From Micromonospora coriariae (GTDB taxonomy: Bacteria > Actinomycetota > Actinomycetes > Mycobacteriales > Micromonosporaceae): a stretch of DNA of 64,000 nucleotides. The stretch is taken from NCBI RefSeq assembly GCF_900091455.1, contig NZ_LT607412.1:2728001-2792000 (forward strand). Reading direction: 5' to 3'. A model generated the notes under the pieces. That model saw nothing but the letters and a program-made list of their open reading frames with translations, was not told where the DNA came from and did no database searches. Each line of letters starts with the position of its first letter. Within the stretch, counting starts at the first letter, position 1. A program made the translations under genes and the position numbers. Below, in pieces: positions 52,023-59,659 of this stretch.

Positions 52023-53267
52023 CTATGCCGAGCGCAGCTCGACCAGACTGATCTGCGGTTCGGCCCCGACCCGGACCGGCGGACCCCAGAAGCCCGCGCC
52101 GTTGGTCACGTAGACCTTGGTGCCGTCGACCTCGCCGAGCCCACTGACCACCGGCTGTTCGAGCCGGACGGCCAGGTTGAACGGCACCACCTGCCCGCCG
52201 TGGGTGTGCCCGGACAGTTGCAGGTCGACGCCGTACCGGGCCGCCTCCTTCGCCTGCACCGGCTGGTGCGCGAGCAGCACCACCGGGCGGCTCGGGTCGC
52301 GGCCACCGAGGGCGGCGGCGAAGTCCGGCCCGGCGGCGAGGCCGGTGCCCGTGCCCGAAAGGTCGTTGACGCCGGCCAGGTCGAGTACGCCGCCCCGCGC
52401 CTGGATCTCCTGCCGCTGGTTCTGCAGCACCCGCAGGCCGAGCCGGTCCACCTCCTGGACCCACTCCTCCACACCCGAGTAGTACTCGTGGTTGCCGGTG
52501 ACGAAGAAGCTGCCGTAGCGGGAGCGCAGGCCGCGCAGCGGCGCGGCTGCCGATCCCAGCTCGGCGACCGAACCGTCGACCAGGTCACCGACGACCGCGA
52601 CCAGGTCCGCGTCGAGGCGGTTGATCGCGGCGACGATCCGCTCGGTGTGCGCCCGGCCGCGCAGCGGCCCGAGGTGGATGTCGGAGACGGTGGCGATGCG
52701 CAGGCCGTCCATGCTGCGCGGAAGCTTGCCGAGCGGGATCTGCACCCGGTCCAGCTGCGGCGGGCCGAGCGCGGTGCGTACCCCGTACCCCGTGATGCCG
52801 GTGGCGGTGAGGCCGGCGAAGATGGCTGCACCGCGGGCCAGCAGCAGCCGGCGTGCCGGGTCGTGGTCGGGTGCACGGACCGCGCTGGCGGCCGGCGGGT
52901 CGGTCGGCCCGGCGGCGCCGACCAGCACCGGCTCCGGTGCGGCGGTGGTCGGCTCGACGGCGGTGACCCGGCGGCGCAACACCAGCCGGGTGGCCAGCAT
53001 CGGCACTTCCAGCACGGCGAGCAGGACCAGCAGGTAGAACATCACCGCGAGCCAGAGGTAGCCCGGCCAGGCGAGCCAGTAGAACCCGGCCTGCGTCCCG
53101 ACGAGGGTGGCCGGCACGAGCAGCGCCAGCACCAGGGCCGCGACGCCGCCGATCCGTCGCAGGCGGCCCGGCGTGGTGGTGTCCCGGATCAGCCGCTTCC
53201 ACAGGTAGAGGTGGATGAGGCCGATGACCAGCGCCAGGACGGCCACGAACCCCAGAACCGCCAACAT
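52023..53267 (-). CDS. Membrane metallophosphoesterase (YkuE-like)
   Basis: This is a 414-residue protein. The N-terminal third holds ~4 membrane helices (LAVLGFVAVLALVIGLIHLY, RIGGVAALVLALLVPATLVG, YLWLAVMFYLLVLLAVLEVP), then another near 150 (LLLARGAAIFAGLTATGITG) and a calcineurin-like phosphoesterase domain with all metal motifs: IATVSDIHLGPLRGRAHTER, DLVAVVGDLVDGSVAEL, GSFFVTGNHEYYSGVEEW, LLAHQPVQ, LQLSGHTHGGQVVPFN. Such proteins hydrolyse phosphoester bonds outside the membrane; the substrate is unknown. It lies 11 nt after moaD, last of the fructosamine kinase-moaA-moaD series. Confidence 0.92.
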   Translation of the reverse strand: MLAVLGFVAVLALVIGLIHLYLWKRLIRDTTTPGRLRRIGGVAALVLALLVPATLVGTQAGFYWLAWPGYLWLAVMFYLLVLLAVLEVPMLATRLVLRRRVTAVEPTTAAPEPVLVGAAGPTDPPAASAVRAPDHDPARRLLLARGAAIFAGLTATGITGYGVRTALGPPQLDRVQIPLGKLPRSMDGLRIATVSDIHLGPLRGRAHTERIVAAINRLDADLVAVVGDLVDGSVAELGSAAAPLRGLRSRYGSFFVTGNHEYYSGVEEWVQEVDRLGLRVLQNQRQEIQARGGVLDLAGVNDLSGTGTGLAAGPDFAAALGGRDPSRPVVLLAHQPVQAKEAARYGVDLQLSGHTHGGQVVPFNLAVRLEQPVVSGLGEVDGTKVYVTNGAGFWGPPVRVGAEPQISLVELRSA

Positions 53268-53278
53268 CTGTGCCTCCC

Positions 53279-53533
53279 TCAGCCGCCCGCGAACGGGGGC
53301 AGGACATCGATCGTGGCCCCGCCTGGCAGGGGTGCCTGCCGATCATGACAGGTCACGCCGTCCACGAGGAAACTCGCCACCCGCAGCACGGCGGCCAACC
53401 GGTCACCGTGCCGCTGGGCCAGCTCGGCGGTGAGGTCATCGAGCGACCGACCGGCGGCGACGGCCTCCTCGGAGCGGCCGGCGGCGGCGCGCGCGCCGGC
53501 GAAGTAGCGGACCGTCAGCGGCCTCAGGTCCAC
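53279..53533 (-). CDS. moaD: MoaD/ThiS-family sulfur carrier
   Basis: This 84-residue ubiquitin-fold protein ends in PPFAGG, the diglycine that is adenylated and thiocarboxylated to give sulfur to molybdopterin synthase (MoaE at 40590). The core MDLRPLTVRYFAGARAAAGR, then LDDLTAELAQRHGDRLAAVL and VASFLVDGVTCHDRQAPL match MoaD. It begins three nt after the moaA stop on the same strand, so the two are co-expressed. Confidence 0.93.
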   Translation of the reverse strand: MDLRPLTVRYFAGARAAAGRSEEAVAAGRSLDDLTAELAQRHGDRLAAVLRVASFLVDGVTCHDRQAPLPGGATIDVLPPFAGG

Positions 53534-53536
53534 GTC

Positions 53537-54550
53537 TCAGCCCCCGATCGCGGACATCGGCCGGGTCGGCTGGAGGAAGGTGGGGTCGTCGATGCCGTGG
53601 CCCGCGCGCTTGCCCCACATCGCGGTGCGCCAGCGTCGGGCCAGGTCGTCGTCGTCCGCGCCGGCGCGCAGGGCGGCGCGCAGGTCGGACTCCTCGGTGG
53701 CGAAGAGGCAGGCGCGGACCTGGCCGTCGGCGGTCAGTCGGGTGCGGTCGCAGTCGCCGCAGAAGGGGCGGGTGACGCTGGCGATCACGCCGACCCGGGC
53801 CGGGCCGCCGTCGACCAGCCAGGTCTCCGCCGGCGCCGCGCCGCGTTCGGCCGGGTCGGGGCTGAGGTCGAAGCGGGTACGCAGGGAGGCGAGGATCTCC
53901 TCGGCGGTGACCATCGTGCTGCGGTCCCAGCCGTGCTGGGCGTCCAGTGGCATCTGCTCGATGATCCGCAGTTGGTAGTCGTGGTCGACGGCGAAGCGCA
54001 GCAGGGCCGGTGCCTCGTCCTCGTTGACGCCGCGCATCAACACGGAATTGATCTTCACTGGGCTGAGCCCGGCGGCGGCGGCCCCGGCGAGCCCGGCGAG
54101 CACCGCGTCCAGCCGGGGGCGACGGGTGAGCTGGGCGAACCGGTCCGGGTCCAGGGTGTCCAGCGAGACGTTCACCCGGTCGAGGCCGGCCGTGCGCAGC
54201 GCCGGGGCGAGCCGGTCCAGGCCGATGCCGTTGGTGGTGAGCGAGATCCGCGGGCGGGGCTCCAGCGCGGCGACCGCGGCCACGATGTCGACCAGCCCGG
54301 GTCGGATCAGTGGCTCGCCGCCGGTGAACCGCACCTCGGTGACGCCGAGCCGCTCGACGGCCACCCGGACCAACCGGACGATCTCCGTGTCGGTGAGCAG
54401 CTCGGGACCGGCCAGCCAGGGCAGCCCTTCGGCCGGCATGCAGTAGGTGCACCGCAGGTTGCACTTGTCGGTGAGGGACACGCGCAGGTCCCGGGCGACC
54501 CGGCCGAACCGGTCGACGAGGACGCCGTCGGTCCGCGGGGTGACGCTCAT
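53537..54550 (-). CDS. moaA: GTP 3',8-cyclase MoaA
   Basis: This 337-residue radical SAM enzyme starts molybdenum cofactor synthesis by cyclising GTP. DLRVSLTDKCNLRCTYCMPA carries the CxxxCxxC cluster motif, VTEVRFTGGEPLIRPGLVDI is the SAM-binding GGE motif, and CGDCDRTRLTADGQVRACLF supplies the second [4Fe-4S] cluster. It ends MSAIGG, the conserved GG tail. ATG 54550 overlaps the stop of the fructosamine-kinase-like gene (ATGA). A TACGGT six nt before the ATG could also start a leaderless message inside the upstream gene. Confidence 0.96.
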   Translation of the reverse strand: MSVTPRTDGVLVDRFGRVARDLRVSLTDKCNLRCTYCMPAEGLPWLAGPELLTDTEIVRLVRVAVERLGVTEVRFTGGEPLIRPGLVDIVAAVAALEPRPRISLTTNGIGLDRLAPALRTAGLDRVNVSLDTLDPDRFAQLTRRPRLDAVLAGLAGAAAAGLSPVKINSVLMRGVNEDEAPALLRFAVDHDYQLRIIEQMPLDAQHGWDRSTMVTAEEILASLRTRFDLSPDPAERGAAPAETWLVDGGPARVGVIASVTRPFCGDCDRTRLTADGQVRACLFATEESDLRAALRAGADDDDLARRWRTAMWGKRAGHGIDDPTFLQPTRPMSAIGG

Positions 54551-55461
54551 CTGTCGACCGTAGCGCGCTCGGGCCGGCCCAGGGCGGCGCGGGCATTCTG
54601 GACGACGGCATCTCGGTATCCGGCACCGAACAGCGCGGTGTGCACCAGCAGCAGGTGCAGTTGGTGCAGCGGCACCCGGTCGCGCCAGCCGTCGGGGAGC
54701 GGCCAGCTTTCCCGATAGGCGGCCAGGGCCCGGGCCAGGTGCGGGATGCCACCGAAGAGCGCCAACTGGGCGAGGTCCGTCTCCCGGTGCCCGCCGTGCG
54801 CCGCCGGGTCCACCAGCCAGGCCCGGTCGTCGGCGCCCCAGAGCACGTTGCCCGGCCACAGGTCGCCGTGGATGCGGGCCGGCGGCTCATTCCCGCCGAG
54901 CTCGCCCACCCGGCCGATCACCTGCTCCACCAGAGCGGCATCGTCGCGGCTCAGCGCGCCGGCGTCGACCGATCGCCGCAGGTAGGGCGCGAGCCGCCGC
55001 TGGGCGAACCACGTCGACCAGGGACCGTCGTCGGGGGTGTTGTCCTGCTCGAGCGCTCCGATGAAACCGGGCCAGGCCGCACCGAAGGCCGGTGCCCCGG
55101 CCCGGTGGAGGTCGGCCAACTCCCGGCCGAAGCGCTCGGCCGCCTCCGGCGTCGGCTCGCCGGGCTCCACCCAGTCGAGCGCCAGCAGGTCGGGCAACGC
55201 CACGATCACCTCGGGTACGGCGATCGCGTCGGCCTCGCGCAGCCAGCGCAACCCGGCGGCCTCGGCGGCGAAGAAGCCCTCCGGCACCGGCCGGTCGGCC
55301 CGCTCCGGCCAGGACTTGGTGAAGACCGAGTGGCCGTCGTCCAGGGTGAGTCGGGCGGCGGCGCAGATGTGCCCACCGGCGACCGGCGTCTCCCGGATCC
55401 GCTGGTGGGTCAGGAACGTCGGCAGGTGTGCCGGGTGCGCGCGCAGATACGCCAGGTCCAT
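54547..55461 (-). CDS. Fructosamine kinase-like protein
   Basis: This 304-residue protein belongs to the fructosamine/ketosamine-3-kinase family: GGHICAAARLTLDDGHSVFT, KSWPERADRPVPEGFFAAEA, LALDWVEPGEPTPEAAERFG, ARIHGDLWPGNVLWGADDRA (catalytic HGDLWxGN) and LVDPAAHGGHRETDLAQLAL. It should phosphorylate sugar-modified amines to reverse glycation. ATG 55461 lies six nt after a TACCGT -10 box (leaderless). Its stop overlaps moaA's ATG, so it heads the moaA-moaD-phosphoesterase series, an odd pairing. Confidence 0.9.
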   Translation of the reverse strand: MDLAYLRAHPAHLPTFLTHQRIRETPVAGGHICAAARLTLDDGHSVFTKSWPERADRPVPEGFFAAEAAGLRWLREADAIAVPEVIVALPDLLALDWVEPGEPTPEAAERFGRELADLHRAGAPAFGAAWPGFIGALEQDNTPDDGPWSTWFAQRRLAPYLRRSVDAGALSRDDAALVEQVIGRVGELGGNEPPARIHGDLWPGNVLWGADDRAWLVDPAAHGGHRETDLAQLALFGGIPHLARALAAYRESWPLPDGWRDRVPLHQLHLLLVHTALFGAGYRDAVVQNARAALGRPERATVDR

Positions 55462-55467
55462 CAGCGC

Positions 55468-55473
55468 ACGGTA
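55468..55473 (-). promoter_or_regulatory. -10 box heading the fructosamine kinase-moaA-moaD series
   Basis: TACCGT on the minus strand, six nt before ATG 55461. Confidence 0.45.
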
Positions 55474-55589
55474 ACCGCTCCCCACGACACAACGGCACCA
55501 CCCGAACACATCAGGTCGGCCACCGGCGCCACCGGTCCGCTCTGAGCACCTGGAGATGGACGTTGACCAGGGACAATACGGGGAGTGAC

Positions 55590-55615
55590 TGTGGATAAGC
55601 CGCGTGTCGTCCACA
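55590..55615. promoter_or_regulatory. Pair of DnaA-box-like sites before the DUF4192 gene
   Basis: TGTGGATAA (55590-55598) is a perfect DnaA box on the minus strand; TCGTCCACA (55607-55615) on the plus strand has one mismatch to TTGTCCACA. The two sites face each other about 17 bp apart in the intergenic region between two divergent genes. Confidence 0.45.
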
Positions 55616-55655
55616 GGGGCGGCGAAGCCGGGCGAGCCCGTCGCAGGCTCCCCGC

Positions 55656-56702
55656 ATGACCTCGACCGAACGCCCCCGGCTCGCCGTCCGCTCACCCGCC
55701 GACCTGCTCGCCGCCGTGCCGTACCTGCTCGGCTTCCACCCCGCCGACAGCGTGGTCGCGGTGGCGCTGCGCGGGCGGCGGATCATCTTCGCCGCCCGCG
55801 CCGACCTGCCCGATCCGTCGACCGATCCGGTCGAGCGGGCACGGCACCTGGCCGGGGTGATCCGTCGCCAGGGCGCGGAGGCCGCGACCGTGGTGGGCTA
55901 CGGGCCGCCGGACCGGGTGACGCCGAGCGTGGACGCGGTGCGCGCCGCCCTGACCGGGGCCGGGCTGGAGGTGCTGGACGCGCTGCGGGTGACCGACGGC
56001 CGGTGGTGGTCCTATCTCTGCGCCGAGGTCGACTGCTGTCCGCCCGAGGGCCGGCGCTACGACCCGGCCGCCAACCAGGTGACCGCCTCGGCGGTCTTCG
56101 CCGGCCAGGTCGCGCTCCCCGACCGGGCCGCCCTCGTGGCCCAGGTGTCACCGGTCGACGGCCCGGCGCGCGACGCGCTGCGCGCGGCCACCGCGCGGGC
56201 CGAGCGGCGACTGGCCGACCTGGTCGAGCAGGCGCCCGCGAGCGATCTGCTCGGCGGCCGGGCGCTGCGCTCTGCCGGGGTTGCGGCGGTCCGTGCGGCG
56301 CAACACCGGCAACGGCGCGGCGAACGGCTCGACGACGACGAGGTGGCCTGGCTGAGCCTGCTGCTGACGCATCTGCCGATCCGCGACCACGCCTGGGAAC
56401 GCACCGATGGCCGTGACCGGGACATCGCCCTCTGGACCGACGTGCTGCGCCGGGCCGAGTCGGAGCTGACCGCCGCTCCGGGCGCACTGCTGGCGTTCGC
56501 GGCCTGGCGGGCGGGGCAGGGGGCGTTGGCGGCGGTCGCGCTCGAGCGCACGCTGAGCCTGCACCCCGACTACTCCCTGGCCGTGCTGCTGGACGACCTG
56601 CTCCGGCGCGGCGTGCCCCCGTCCGAGCTGGACGGCTGGCCGTCGGTCGGGATGCCCGGCGTGGTCCGCCCTCGCAGGAGGCGCCGACGTGGCAGCCGCT
56701 GA
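55656..56702 (+). CDS. DUF4192 family protein
   Basis: This 348-residue protein matches the actinobacterial DUF4192 family: VRSPADLLAAVPYLLGFHPA, DSVVAVALRGRRIIFAARAD, WWSYLCAEVDCCPPEGRRYD and LALLAFAAWRAGQGALAAVA-like segments with the conserved SL..HPDYSLA ending. The double cysteine (DCCPPEG) is typical. No biochemical role is known. ATG 55656 follows CAGGCT (55644-55649) by six nt, so it may be leaderless. The C-terminus is Arg-rich. Confidence 0.88.
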   Translation: MTSTERPRLAVRSPADLLAAVPYLLGFHPADSVVAVALRGRRIIFAARADLPDPSTDPVERARHLAGVIRRQGAEAATVVGYGPPDRVTPSVDAVRAALTGAGLEVLDALRVTDGRWWSYLCAEVDCCPPEGRRYDPAANQVTASAVFAGQVALPDRAALVAQVSPVDGPARDALRAATARAERRLADLVEQAPASDLLGGRALRSAGVAAVRAAQHRQRRGERLDDDEVAWLSLLLTHLPIRDHAWERTDGRDRDIALWTDVLRRAESELTAAPGALLAFAAWRAGQGALAAVALERTLSLHPDYSLAVLLDDLLRRGVPPSELDGWPSVGMPGVVRPRRRRRRGSR

Positions 56703-56726
56703 CCAGCTCGGTAATACCGTCGGTGC

Positions 56727-56873
56727 TACCGGCTCGACATCGCGGTGCGCCTTGCCGAATCCGGTGGGCTACAGATTCCTGTCGCGGCAACGTTCTCGCT
56801 GACCGCGGCCGCGGCCGCACACGAGTTGAGCGAGGCACGCCATGCCCCTGGAAGGATCGCTCTGGTCAACTGA
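56727..56873 (+). pseudogene. Remnant of a zinc-type dehydrogenase (C-terminal ~48 residues)
   Basis: A frame open only from a stop at 56712 encodes YRLDIAVRLAESGGLQIPVA, then FSLTAAAAAHELSEARHAPG and RIALVN before TGA 56871-56873. The pattern (A.AH...S..H..GKIVLV) is the extreme C-terminus of medium-chain dehydrogenases/quinone reductases. There is no start codon or catalytic domain, so it is a truncated relic. The remaining sequence to 57003 shows no gene. Confidence 0.6.
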
Positions 56874-57003
56874 CCGGATCATGGCTCGACAGCCCTGCTG
56901 GCCTCCGTCGAACGATGTACGCGTTTCTCCTGTTCGCGGCCGACGCGGTGAGGTAGCCGCCACCGAAGAATGATCTGGTGTTCACTCTTCGCCCGGGTAC
57001 GCC

Positions 57004-57699
57004 ATGACCGCCGGGTTGCTGTTGTCGCTCGCGGGGCTGGCCCTGGTCGACAGCACCAGCATCGGCACCCTCTTCATCCCGGTCTGGTTGCTGCTCGCGC
57101 CCGGGACGGTCAACGCCCGGCGGATCCTCGTCTACCTCGGCACCATCGCCGTCTTCTACTTCGCGGTCGGGCTGCTGCTCGCCGTGGGGGGCAGCCGGCT
57201 GGCCGACGTATTCGGCGGGGCGCTGGACAACCGGCCGGTGCTCTGGGCACAGCTCGTCCTCGGGGTCGGGCTGTTCGCGCTCAGCTTCCGGTACGACGGC
57301 AAACGACGCCCGCGCGGCGGCGGTGTGCTGCGCTGGCGGGACCGGGTCACCGCCGGCGACTCCTCGGCGCGATGGCTGGTGGGGCTGGCGCTACTCGCCG
57401 CGCTCGCGGAGATGGCGACGATGCTGCCGTATCTCGGGGCGGTCGGCCTGTTGACCACGTCCGGGCTCGGCGCGGCGGAGATCGTGGGGTTGCTCGCCGG
57501 CTACTGCCTGGTCATGGTGCTGCCGGCGGTGCTGCTGCTGGGGGCGCGGATGGCCTGGCCGAGTCTGGTCGAGCCGGTGCTGGTCCGGCTCAACGCCTGG
57601 ATCGTGCGGCACTCCGGCGGCATGCTCGGCTGGATCCTCGGCATCGCCGGCTTCCTGCTGGCCCGTGACGCCGCGATCCGGTTGGGGCTGTTCGACTAG
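57004..57699 (+). CDS. GAP/Sap-like six-helix membrane protein
   Basis: This 231-residue membrane protein shows MTAGLLLSLAGLALVDSTSI, GTLFIPVWLLL, ILVYLGTIAVFYFAVGLLLA, LVLGVGLFALSFRYDGKRRP and GLLAGYCLVMVLPAVLLLGA. The DSTSxGTL motif in the first loop and the layout match the Sap/GAP family (peptidolipid or sulfolipid-addressing proteins such as mycobacterial Gap), thought to help export cell-surface lipids. No lipid biosynthesis gene is adjacent. No ribosome binding site or convincing -10 precedes ATG 57004. It is convergent with fdhD. Confidence 0.8.
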   Translation: MTAGLLLSLAGLALVDSTSIGTLFIPVWLLLAPGTVNARRILVYLGTIAVFYFAVGLLLAVGGSRLADVFGGALDNRPVLWAQLVLGVGLFALSFRYDGKRRPRGGGVLRWRDRVTAGDSSARWLVGLALLAALAEMATMLPYLGAVGLLTTSGLGAAEIVGLLAGYCLVMVLPAVLLLGARMAWPSLVEPVLVRLNAWIVRHSGGMLGWILGIAGFLLARDAAIRLGLFD

Positions 57700-57707
57700 C
57701 TGGCCGA

Positions 57708-58562
57708 TCAGATGGTGACCCGTTCGGGACGGGCGTAGACGTTCATCGTGTTGCCGCGCAGGAAACCGACAAGCGTCATCCCCGCCTCGTCGGCCAGTTC
57801 GGCGGCGAGGGTGCTCGGGGCGGAGACCGCGGCCAGCAGCGGCAACCCGGCCATCCACGCCTTCTGGGTCAGTTCGAAGCTGGCGCGGCCGGAGACCAGC
57901 AGCAGGTGCCCGGCCAGCGGCAGCCGTCGTTCCCGCACCGCCCAGCCGATCACCTTGTCCACGGCGTTGTGTCGGCCCACGTCCTCCCGGAGCACCACCA
58001 GCTCTCCGGCGGGCGTGAAAAGCCCCGCCGCGTGCAGCCCACCGGTCCGGTCGAAGCCGCGCTGGCCGGCGCGCAGCCGGTCGGGCAGCTCGGCGAGCAG
58101 GGCCGCCGGCACGGTGAGCGGGTCCGCCGCCACCGGGAACAGCGAACGGGTGCGGACGGCGTCGATGCTGGCCTTGCCGCAGACCCCGCAGGAGCTGGTC
58201 GTGTAGAAGTTCCGGGACGGGTCGGTGGTCGGTTCCGGCACCCCGGGGGTGAGCACCACGTCCACCACGTTGTACGTGTTCGGCGTCTCCGCGCCGGCGC
58301 ACAGCTGCGCGGTCTGCACGTCGTCCGTCGACCGGATCAGCCCCTCGGTCAGCAGAAAGCCGATGGCCAGGTCCAGGTCGTCCCCGGGGGTGCGCATGGT
58401 GACCGCGAGCGGCCGCCGCCGGCCGGGGCCGGCCGGGCCCACCCGGATCTCCAGCGGCTCCTCCACCGCCAGGTTGTCCGGCCGGCGGACGGGTCCACGC
58501 CCGTCGGCCGCCGCGTCCAGGTCGATCCGGAGTACGCCCCGTCGGTCAGTCGCCCGTCCCAT
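57708..58562 (-). CDS. fdhD: Formate dehydrogenase sulfurtransferase FdhD
   Basis: This 284-residue protein transfers sulfur to the molybdenum cofactor of formate dehydrogenase. The reactive CxxC-type motif is NFYTTSSCGVCGKASIDAV; other matches are VEEPLEIRVG, TPGDDLDLAIGFLLTEGLI, LREDVGRHNAVDKVIGWAV, LVSGRASFELTQKAWMAGLP and GFLRGNTMNVYA. ATG 58562 lies six nt after CAGGAT (58574-58569) on the minus strand, so it is probably leaderless. It is divergent from mobA, whose -10 is ~75 bp away. No formate dehydrogenase gene is in the window. Confidence 0.95.
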   Translation of the reverse strand: MGRATDRRGVLRIDLDAAADGRGPVRRPDNLAVEEPLEIRVGPAGPGRRRPLAVTMRTPGDDLDLAIGFLLTEGLIRSTDDVQTAQLCAGAETPNTYNVVDVVLTPGVPEPTTDPSRNFYTTSSCGVCGKASIDAVRTRSLFPVAADPLTVPAALLAELPDRLRAGQRGFDRTGGLHAAGLFTPAGELVVLREDVGRHNAVDKVIGWAVRERRLPLAGHLLLVSGRASFELTQKAWMAGLPLLAAVSAPSTLAAELADEAGMTLVGFLRGNTMNVYARPERVTI

Positions 58563-58656
58563 CCCGCCATCCTGCACCTCGCATCGGTACGCCCGCACGG
58601 CCACCGGGCATCGGCGCGGGCCGCCGACCGGGTGGCGGCACGGCTACGGTGGCCGG

Positions 58657-59304
58657 ATGGGGACGTACGCCGCGGTGGTGCTCGCCGGTGGGGCCGCCCG
58701 ACGGATGGGCGGGGTGGACAAGCCCGCGCTCCCGGTCGGCGGCCGGCCGATGCGCGACCGGGTGCTGGCCGCGGTCGCCGATGCCGCGCCGCGGGTGCTC
58801 GTCGGTCCGGCGGGCGCGGTTCCGCCCGGCGTTCGGGTGACCCGGGAGGACCCGCCCGGCGGGGGACCGGTCGCCGCGGCGGCGGCCGGGCTGGCACTGC
58901 TCGACCCGGGGGCGAACCTGGTCGCGCTGCTCGCCGCCGACCTGCCGTTGCTCACCCGCGCCGCGATCGGCGAGCTGCTGACCCACCTGGCCGCGCCTCG
59001 GCACACCGGACCGGCGAGCGGCGGCAGCCCGGTCGGTTCGGAGCGGCTACCCGACGGGGTGTGTTTCGTCGACGCGGACGGGCGGCGGCAGTCCCTCTGC
59101 GGGGTGTGGCGGGTCGCCGCGCTGCGTGCCGGGCTGGACCGGCTGGCGGCCGAGCGGGGTGGCAGCCTCGCCGGGGCTCCGGTCCGGGCGTTGCTGGCCG
59201 GGCTCGTCGTCCGCGAGGTGCCCTGGTCCGGTGACGGCCCGCCGCCCTGGTTCGACTGCGACACTGACGAGGACGTACGCCGGGCGGAGGAGTGGGCGCG
59301 ATGA
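58657..59304 (+). CDS. mobA: Molybdenum cofactor guanylyltransferase MobA
   Basis: This 215-residue nucleotidyltransferase joins GMP to molybdopterin to give MGD. It has the N-terminal GTP loop YAAVVLAGGAARRMGGVDKP (GGxxxRMGxxK), PPGGGPVAAAAAGLALLDPG and NLVALLAADLPLLTRAAIGE (DLPxL). ATG 58657 follows TACGGT (58645-58650) by six nt. It overlaps the downstream DUF6457 gene (ATGA). Together with fdhD it suggests an MGD-containing formate dehydrogenase elsewhere in the genome. Confidence 0.92.
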   Translation: MGTYAAVVLAGGAARRMGGVDKPALPVGGRPMRDRVLAAVADAAPRVLVGPAGAVPPGVRVTREDPPGGGPVAAAAAGLALLDPGANLVALLAADLPLLTRAAIGELLTHLAAPRHTGPASGGSPVGSERLPDGVCFVDADGRRQSLCGVWRVAALRAGLDRLAAERGGSLAGAPVRALLAGLVVREVPWSGDGPPPWFDCDTDEDVRRAEEWAR

Positions 59305-59567
59305 CGGTGATGGACGACTGGGTGACGGCGGCGTGTACCGAGCTGGACCTGGGCCCGGCCCAAGTGCCCGTGCCGGTGGTGCTGGACCTGGCCCGCGACG
59401 TCGCCCACCAGGTGTTGCGACCGGGCGCGCCGATCACGGCGTACCTGCTGGGGCTGGCGGTGGGTCGCGGCGCCGACCCGGCGGACGCCGCCGCCCGGCT
59501 CAGCGCCCTCGCGGCCACCTGGCCGGTCGAGTTGGGCGCCGATCCCGCCGACCCGTCGGCGGTCTGA
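59301..59567 (+). CDS. DUF6457 small protein
   Basis: This 88-residue protein (MTVMDDWVTAACTELDLGPA, VVLDLARDVAHQVLRPGAPI, TAYLLGLAVGRGADPADAAA) matches the small actinobacterial DUF6457 domain often found after or fused to mobA. The ATG overlaps mobA's stop. Role unknown, presumably in molybdenum cofactor maturation or handling. It ends in an acidic tail. Confidence 0.8.
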   Translation: MTVMDDWVTAACTELDLGPAQVPVPVVLDLARDVAHQVLRPGAPITAYLLGLAVGRGADPADAAARLSALAATWPVELGADPADPSAV

Positions 59568-59659
59568 CCGCCGGGCCATTGCCGGTGTCCGGTCACGGTC
59601 CGGGCTGATTCGACGCCCGGACGGCGTGGGTAGGGTGATCGTGACGGACGGAGGCGATC

